The position numbers and the translations under genes were made by a program. A stretch of DNA of 40,670 bases. It comes from a virus. The stretch spans positions 1-40,670 of the IMG/VR virus record IMGVR_UViG_3300028573_000030; one strand, written 5' to 3'. Of this stretch, positions 35,988-40,670 are shown piece after piece. Each line of letters starts with the position of its first letter. Position 1 is the stretch's first letter. The notes beneath the pieces are model-generated. The model did no database searches. It was not told the origin of the DNA and saw only the letters and a program-made list of their open reading frames with translations.

Positions 35988-37919
35988 ATGGCTATCAATA
36001 CATCACTGCTAGTCGCAGATAGCACTTTACAAGATTACCTTGTCGATAAAGACACTGGCTTGCCATTGGTAAATGGTGTCATTACTTTTTATCAAGACAA
36101 CAGTCGTACAACATTAAAGAATGTTTACTATCAAGCTGGCGTTGCAGGTTCTTATACTTACATTCCATTTTCAAATCCTATTATCTTAAGCGCTGTTGGA
36201 ACCGTTGTTGATAACAATGGAAATGACACTAAAATTTTCTATTATCCATATAGCGAAGTGGATAATGTCACCCCACAGCCATATTACGTTACAGTTGATA
36301 GTCAACTTGGTGAACGACAATTTACAAGACAGGATTGGCCGCCTGCACAAAATGGTGGTAATGCACCATCAACGAATAGCACAATTTTGCAAAATTTAAT
36401 CACTAACAATGTCTTTTGGCGCAATATTGGATCTATTAATGCAACTAATTTAACAGCCACAACTTTAGCACCATCTCAGCATGATGGTTTTAGCATGCCT
36501 GATATTCAATTTATGAAAAGCACAACAGGTGCTACTGATACGATTACTTTCAATCGTTTTGTAGCACCATCAACAACAACGATGCCAACATTTGCAGATC
36601 AAATATTGCCAAATGATGTTACGCCAGAATTTTATTTAAATCTAAATTGTACAGGTGCAGGATCGGAAACAAGTAAATATATTCAAATACCAATTTCATT
36701 GCATATTGCCTCATTAAGTGGTGCTAAATGTACTGTTGCAATTGATATGATGAATGTTAGTGGCAATGTTAATAACGTTGTTACATTAAGCATCTTGCAA
36801 TATCTTGGCACAGGCGCAGCGGCTAATCCGCCTGTTACTATTCAATCAATTGTTGTTGGTTCAAGTTGGACAAAAACAGTTATAGCTTTCACAATGCCAA
36901 GCGCACAAAATTTAATTGTGGGTGGCGGTAGTGATGATGCTTTATATTTACAAATCAATTTTCCAACGGCTGTTACCTGCAATATTAATATTGCAAAACC
37001 AGCTATTTATATTGGAAGTGCTGCGCCAACTAATGATTATCAAACTTATGATCAAGCTAATGCAATATTCAATTCGCCTCGTACTGGTGATGTTAGAACA
37101 TCATTAAATTCTTTTGTGCCTTTCGGTTGGGTAGCAATGGATGATGGCACAATTGGGAATGCAACATCAGGTTCTATTTCAAGAAGTAATGCAGATACTT
37201 TTCAGTTATTTAGTTTGATTTGGAATGCGATGCAAGCAAATCAAACTTATGCGCCAATGTATACAAGTTCTGGTGTTTTAACATCTTACGGCGCAACGCC
37301 AATAGCAGATTTTAATGCTAGTAATACTATTGCATTAACTAAATCATTGGGACAAGTATTAGCTGGAACTATTCAACCATTAGATTTAATTCCAACTGGA
37401 ATTCCATTTACTGTTAATCATTCAGTTAGTACCTCTATTTTGACAATGGCTAATGTTACAAGATTTAGTACAGGAACACCCGTTAGAGTAAAAGTCTCAT
37501 CAATGAGTGGTAGTTTGCCAACAGGTTTAAATGTAAATCAAACTTATTACACAGTTTATGTAAGCGGTACAACATTAACATTAACGAATACAATTGCTGA
37601 TGCGCTTAACAATACTAATTTGGTCACATTTTCTGATGATGGAAGTGGTACTTTTGCGATAACAACTTTTTCAAATATTCTTGGTGCATTTACTGGTGAT
37701 GATACATCAACAATAGCTATTGCAAATATGTCAAGTCATAACCATCCTGGATCTGTTGCTAATACATTTAGCAGTACACTTGGTGGCAGTGGTACAGGTA
37801 CATATCAAACATCTGGTACACCAACAACCATTCCATTAACAGTTGCGTCACAAGGTGGTGGAACGCCATTGTCTATTGTTCAACCAACAACCTACATGAA
37901 TATGTTTATTAAGTTATAA
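35988..37919 (+). CDS. Tail fibre with head-binding N-terminus and collar-like C-terminus
   Basis: The 643-residue protein has an N-terminal particle-binding domain (VNGVITFYQDNSRTTLKNVY; residues about 1-115). A jelly-roll-like domain follows (about 145-350). The C-terminal collar domain carries FVPFGWVAMDDGTIGN and the HxH motif SHNHPGS (metal-binding as in T4 gp12-type collars), and it ends TTYMNMFIKL. AAAGGAAG precedes the start and TATAAT lies at 35944-35949 (35944 start approximate). It is the first of the fibre genes. Confidence 0.85.
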   Translation: MAINTSLLVADSTLQDYLVDKDTGLPLVNGVITFYQDNSRTTLKNVYYQAGVAGSYTYIPFSNPIILSAVGTVVDNNGNDTKIFYYPYSEVDNVTPQPYYVTVDSQLGERQFTRQDWPPAQNGGNAPSTNSTILQNLITNNVFWRNIGSINATNLTATTLAPSQHDGFSMPDIQFMKSTTGATDTITFNRFVAPSTTTMPTFADQILPNDVTPEFYLNLNCTGAGSETSKYIQIPISLHIASLSGAKCTVAIDMMNVSGNVNNVVTLSILQYLGTGAAANPPVTIQSIVVGSSWTKTVIAFTMPSAQNLIVGGGSDDALYLQINFPTAVTCNINIAKPAIYIGSAAPTNDYQTYDQANAIFNSPRTGDVRTSLNSFVPFGWVAMDDGTIGNATSGSISRSNADTFQLFSLIWNAMQANQTYAPMYTSSGVLTSYGATPIADFNASNTIALTKSLGQVLAGTIQPLDLIPTGIPFTVNHSVSTSILTMANVTRFSTGTPVRVKVSSMSGSLPTGLNVNQTYYTVYVSGTTLTLTNTIADALNNTNLVTFSDDGSGTFAITTFSNILGAFTGDDTSTIAIANMSSHNHPGSVANTFSSTLGGSGTGTYQTSGTPTTIPLTVASQGGGTPLSIVQPTTYMNMFIKL

Positions 37920-37929
37920 GGAAATAACG

Positions 37930-38277
37930 ATGACAACTAAATTAAGTTTTGGGCGCGATGTGCAAGGATATAATTCATTTGCGCCAGCACCATCGACTGA
38001 TATGTTTTCCGCAAGCATTCCTTCTGGTGCTAGTGCAAGTATTACTGTGCCATCCAATTTTCAAAATTGGATCGCATCATTTTCATTTCAACCTGGCAGC
38101 GATGTTTGGGTGAGTTATACAGGTACTGCAACACCACCAGCAGGCGCTACTTTTGCATCCACTGCATCTGAATTATTACCAGGTTCTCGCGCATTATTAA
38201 AAGCAACCGTTGTTAGTTTTTATAATAATGGTACGGATACTGCTGATGTAGGAGCGATTTTATATGCTGTCTCGTAA
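37930..38277 (+). CDS. Small beta-rich virion protein (fibre-associated), 115 residues
   Basis: Ser/Thr/Ala-rich beta protein (MFSASIPSGASASITVPSNF; FSFQPGSDVWVSYTGTATPP). A similar short protein occurs behind fibre genes in other phages. It overlaps the next gene by 14 bases. Possibly a fibre base or connector. AGGAAATAA precedes the start. Confidence 0.65.
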   Translation: MTTKLSFGRDVQGYNSFAPAPSTDMFSASIPSGASASITVPSNFQNWIASFSFQPGSDVWVSYTGTATPPAGATFASTASELLPGSRALLKATVVSFYNNGTDTADVGAILYAVS

Positions 38278-38443
38278 TGATCAACCGAACATTTACAATT
38301 TCAACTTTGGTGTTGATAGCGTATTTAATAATGTTCAAGAAATGCCAACAACTAGTTTGCCACCTATGAATAATTTTTTCCTTTTATTAGATGGTACTAA
38401 TTTTCATTTATTGGACGGCGAAAATTTACTTTTACTAGGTTAA
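38264..38443 (+). CDS. 59-residue protein with LLDG repeats
   Basis: The ORF has GGAG at 10 bases, starts MLSRNDQPNIYNFNFGVDSV and ends FLLLDGTNFHLLDGENLLLL. The repeated LL(D/E)G motif is similar to the LITEDG repeats in the gp10-like protein. It overlaps the preceding gene and precedes the next fibre by 13 bases. Probably real and fibre-related. Confidence 0.6.
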   Translation: MLSRNDQPNIYNFNFGVDSVFNNVQEMPTTSLPPMNNFFLLLDGTNFHLLDGENLLLLG

Positions 38444-38456
38444 AGGATTAACCGAT

Positions 38457-39497
38457 ATGTCAAAGAATATTGATCAAATTTATATAGCTAATCCAATCAC
38501 ATCAAATGCATCAACTGATTTGATGTATTTCGGTCAATCGCCTTATGGTGTTGGTGATGATGCTGCGATGACATATGCAAATTTTAGCGCCCAATTTGGC
38601 GCACCATATACTGCTGCTGCTTTGACATCAGGTAATGATACGAATGTAACTTTAACTTTAGGCGGTACACCAACGACTGCATTGTTACATGCTGCATCCA
38701 TTACCGCTGGATGGACTGGAACGCTATCAGGAACTCGTGGTGGGACAGGTGTCAATAATGGTGCTAGCACTATAACGCTAGGTGGAAGCTTAACAACATC
38801 AGGCGCATTTGCATCGACATTTACGATGACAAATACAACTTCAGTGACGTTTCCAACTTCAGGAACATTAGCAACAACTTCGCAAATTCCATCCGGTGCT
38901 GCATTAACATCAGGAAATGATACTAACGTTACATTGACATTGGGCGGCTCTTCAACAACTGCATTAGTAAATGCGGCATCAATCACTGCTGGATGGACTG
39001 GAACATTATCTGGCACAAGAGGCGGAACAGGTGTTAACAACGGTGCATCAACAATTACTATCGGTGGCAACGTTACATTTTCAGGTGCATTCACGTTTAC
39101 TGGAACATTAACTAATACAACAGCCGTTACTTTTCCAACATCAGGTACATTAGCCACTACATCGCAATTAAATTTTATTAGCTGGAATGATGTTAGCGGT
39201 ACAACGCAAGCGGCAGTTGTTAATAATGGTTACATCATATCAAACGCATCGCAAACAACTGTGACATTACCAGTAACAGCCGCAGAAGGATCTGTCTTTG
39301 CAGTGCAAGGTAAAGGTGCTGCAGGTTGGATATTGCAAGCAAATACTGGACAAGTAATTCATTTAGGAAGTTCAGCAACGTCATCTGCTGGATCATTGAC
39401 ATCAACAAACCTTTGGGATTCTGTATCAATTGTCTGTGTGACTGCAAATACAACATTTGCCGTTACATCTGTCATAGGGAATTTGACAGTAGCTTAA
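38457..39497 (+). CDS. Tail fibre with two 94-residue repeats
   Basis: The 346-residue protein has an N-terminal 54 residues (SKNIDQIYIANPITSNAST), then two copies of a repeat (about 55-148 and 149-237: TLSGTRGGTGVNNGASTIT and VTFPTSGTLATTSQ), a common fibre-shaft motif. A C-terminal domain (240-346) is shared with the next fibre (SWNDVSGTTQAAVVNNGYII; GKGAAGWILQANTGQVIHL). Recombination among such fibres can change host range. AAAGGATTAA precedes the start. Confidence 0.85.
   Translation: MSKNIDQIYIANPITSNASTDLMYFGQSPYGVGDDAAMTYANFSAQFGAPYTAAALTSGNDTNVTLTLGGTPTTALLHAASITAGWTGTLSGTRGGTGVNNGASTITLGGSLTTSGAFASTFTMTNTTSVTFPTSGTLATTSQIPSGAALTSGNDTNVTLTLGGSSTTALVNAASITAGWTGTLSGTRGGTGVNNGASTITIGGNVTFSGAFTFTGTLTNTTAVTFPTSGTLATTSQLNFISWNDVSGTTQAAVVNNGYIISNASQTTVTLPVTAAEGSVFAVQGKGAAGWILQANTGQVIHLGSSATSSAGSLTSTNLWDSVSIVCVTANTTFAVTSVIGNLTVA
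38619..39170. repeat. Two tandem 282-bp repeats in the fibre gene
   Basis: Repeat units 38619-38900 and 38901 to about 39170 encode almost the same 90 residues but differ at many third codon positions. So the duplication is old or was selected at protein level. Confidence 0.8.
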
Positions 39498-39510
39498 TAA
39501 GGAAATCATC

Positions 39511-40248
39511 ATGGCAAATGAAAAGTTTACGCAATTACCAACAGTAACAAATGCATCATTGAATGATATTATTTGCGCTGTGCAAGCTGGTGTTTCGGTA
39601 CAAGAAACATTGGGACAAGTAATTGCATTAGCAACATCTGGTCTCATTCAAAGTAATGCAGGGAATCCAAATGGTGCTGTTGCAGGGACTGCATATAGTT
39701 TTTGTTGGGATACAACCAATAATTTACTTTGGATTTGTACGACATCCGGATCGACATCAACGGCGGTTTGGAAAACATTTGAAGGCACACCAACCAATGG
39801 TCAACTATTAATTGGTTCAACAGGTGCAGCGCCTGTTTTGGGTAATCTTACAGCTGGTACAAACATAACAATCTCAAATTCTGCTGGTGGCATTACTATT
39901 TCTGCATCTGGTTCAGGTGGCTTTAGTTGGAATCAAGTCACTATCTCTGGAAACATGGCAAGCAATAATGGTTACATCACAAATAGCGGATCATTAATTA
40001 CACTTGCATTACCAGCAGCATCAAATGTTGGTGATGAACTTTCTATTATTGGCAAAGGTGCAGGTGGTTGGTCAATTTCTCAAGCTACAGGGCAATTAAT
40101 TCATATCGGCAATCTTGCATCAACATCAGGCGCATCAGGATCGGTTGCATCAACTAATCAATATGACACGCTTGATCTTGTTTGCACTGTTGCAAATACG
40201 ACATGGACAGCATGGGGCGGCCCACAAGGTAATTTAACTATTGTTTAA
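39511..40248 (+). CDS. Tail fibre, 245 residues, C-terminal domain shared with 38457 fibre
   Basis: The N-terminus (MANEKFTQLPTVTNASLNDI, then CAVQAGVSVQETLGQVIALA) is a different fibre base domain. The C-terminal 100 residues (SWNQVTISGNMASNNGYITN, LSIIGKGAGGWSISQATGQL, ending PQGNLTIV) are related to the end of the preceding fibre. AAGGAAATC precedes the start. Fibres with one head domain and swappable tip suggest modular exchange. Confidence 0.8.
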   Translation: MANEKFTQLPTVTNASLNDIICAVQAGVSVQETLGQVIALATSGLIQSNAGNPNGAVAGTAYSFCWDTTNNLLWICTTSGSTSTAVWKTFEGTPTNGQLLIGSTGAAPVLGNLTAGTNITISNSAGGITISASGSGGFSWNQVTISGNMASNNGYITNSGSLITLALPAASNVGDELSIIGKGAGGWSISQATGQLIHIGNLASTSGASGSVASTNQYDTLDLVCTVANTTWTAWGGPQGNLTIV

Positions 40249-40260
40249 AAGGAATTAAAC

Positions 40261-40670
40261 ATGGCTACAAATAATGCGATTAACAATACATTAGCAAACA
40301 ATGCTGTTACTAATGCAATGTTGGCTCAAATGGGTGCGCGTACTATAAAAGGCAATAATACAGGATCAACAGCAAATGCTGCTGATGTTGCAACAAGTGC
40401 ATATGCACCCACAATTCAATCATTTTCATCTGGATCAGCAGCAACTTATACAACACCAGCGGGATGTACGTGGATTGAAGTAATTGTAAAAGGCGGTGGT
40501 GCTGGTGGTAGTACAAGTGGTGGCAGCGCAGGTGGTGGTGGCGGCGGCGAAGGTGGTACAGCGATATCGATTATTACTAGTCCATCTGCGACTTATACCT
40601 ACACCGTAGGTGGGACAGCCTCTGCAGGAAGTAATGGTAATAATTCTACTTTCAGTGGTGGAACAATGGT
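40261..40670 (+). CDS. Glycine-rich tail fibre/adhesin, N-terminal part (3' partial; continues at 15-437)
   Basis: The N-terminus is MATNNAINNTLANNAVTNAM, then QSFSSGSAATYTTPAGCTWI and EVIVKGGGAGG, the start of a glycine-rich fibre domain; AAAGGAATTAA precedes it. The frame continues at base 140 of the window to give a 235-residue protein. It closes the fibre array and is likely at the distal end of the fibre. Host binding is inferred. Confidence 0.85.
   Translation, partial: MATNNAINNTLANNAVTNAMLAQMGARTIKGNNTGSTANAADVATSAYAPTIQSFSSGSAATYTTPAGCTWIEVIVKGGGAGGSTSGGSAGGGGGGEGGTAISIITSPSATYTYTVGGTASAGSNGNNSTFSGGTM
40545..40670. repeat. Terminal direct repeat (right copy; left copy 14-139)
   Basis: Identical to bases 14-139 over 126 bp and in the same gene frame. 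See the left copy for interpretation. Confidence 0.9.

Noticed and set aside
38543-39157. 204-residue open frame on the minus strand inside the fibre gene
   Set aside because: It is antisense to the Thr/Gly/Ala-rich fibre repeats, with biased composition (Val/Pro/Ala) and no ribosome site. A by-product of codon use.
38619-39170. CRISPR-like repeat
   Set aside because: The repeats are long, in frame, coding and diverged at third positions; no short repeats with unique spacers are present anywhere in the window.

Overview
The window is an essentially complete genome of a tailed, P22-like (podovirus-type) bacteriophage. The last 126 bases (40545-40670) repeat bases 14-139, so the molecule closes into a circle of 40,531 bp (or is terminally redundant and circularly permuted). 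One glycine-rich tail-fibre gene is cut by the window ends. The DNA is AT-rich, Shine-Dalgarno sites are strong, promoters are sigma70-like (TTGACA), and secreted proteins have standard signal peptides. All this suggests a low-GC Gram-negative host. The genus cannot be named from the sequence alone. No integrase was found.

Layout. (1) 0.5-3.2 kb, leftward: recombination operon with a Sak4-like ATPase, Gp157 and DUF669 proteins plus four small proteins, under a clear promoter. (2) 3.4-9.1 kb, rightward accessory region: Cro/CI-type regulator, coiled-coil membrane protein, SPFH (band 7) lipoprotein with a small membrane partner, a cluster of structured RNA elements including a tRNA-like sequence without an anticodon arm, a GNAT acetyltransferase plus RimK-like ATP-grasp ligase, and two secreted proteins. 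(3) 9.3-11.85 kb: replication initiator with an internal iteron/DnaA-box origin, VRR-NUC nuclease, T4-type lysozyme and a holin-like protein. (4) 11.85-13.2 kb, leftward: small regulators (including a ribbon-helix-helix protein) and tRNA-Thr(TGT). (5) 13.3-19.7 kb, rightward: terminase small subunit, then about 22 small, mostly overlapping genes rich in zinc-ribbon proteins, with DUF551, a DUF2829/Tad2-like protein, a KfrA-like protein and a metallophosphoesterase. (6) 19.7-35.9 kb: terminase large subunit, tRNA-Ile(GAT), portal, scaffold, coat, gp4- and gp10-like tail factors and three ejection proteins in P22 order. (7) 36-40.67 kb and 1-0.44 kb: an array of tail fibre and adhesin genes.

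How it works together. The initiator probably binds iterons inside its own gene and recruits host DnaA and the host replisome, since no helicase or polymerase is encoded. The Sak4/Gp157/DUF669 set and the VRR-NUC enzyme would handle recombination and branched DNA. Terminase, portal, scaffold and coat build and fill a P22-type head. Gp4- and gp10-like proteins close it, ejection proteins deliver the DNA, and the fibres choose the host. Holin and lysozyme would lyse the cell.

The least explained part is 4.2-9.1 kb. It combines an envelope lipoprotein, two exported proteins, a minimised GNAT/ATP-grasp pair related to an uncharacterised chromosomal bacterial gene pair, and about 650 bp of densely structured, probably non-coding RNA. 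All family assignments are recognition by motif and pattern; none was checked by database search.
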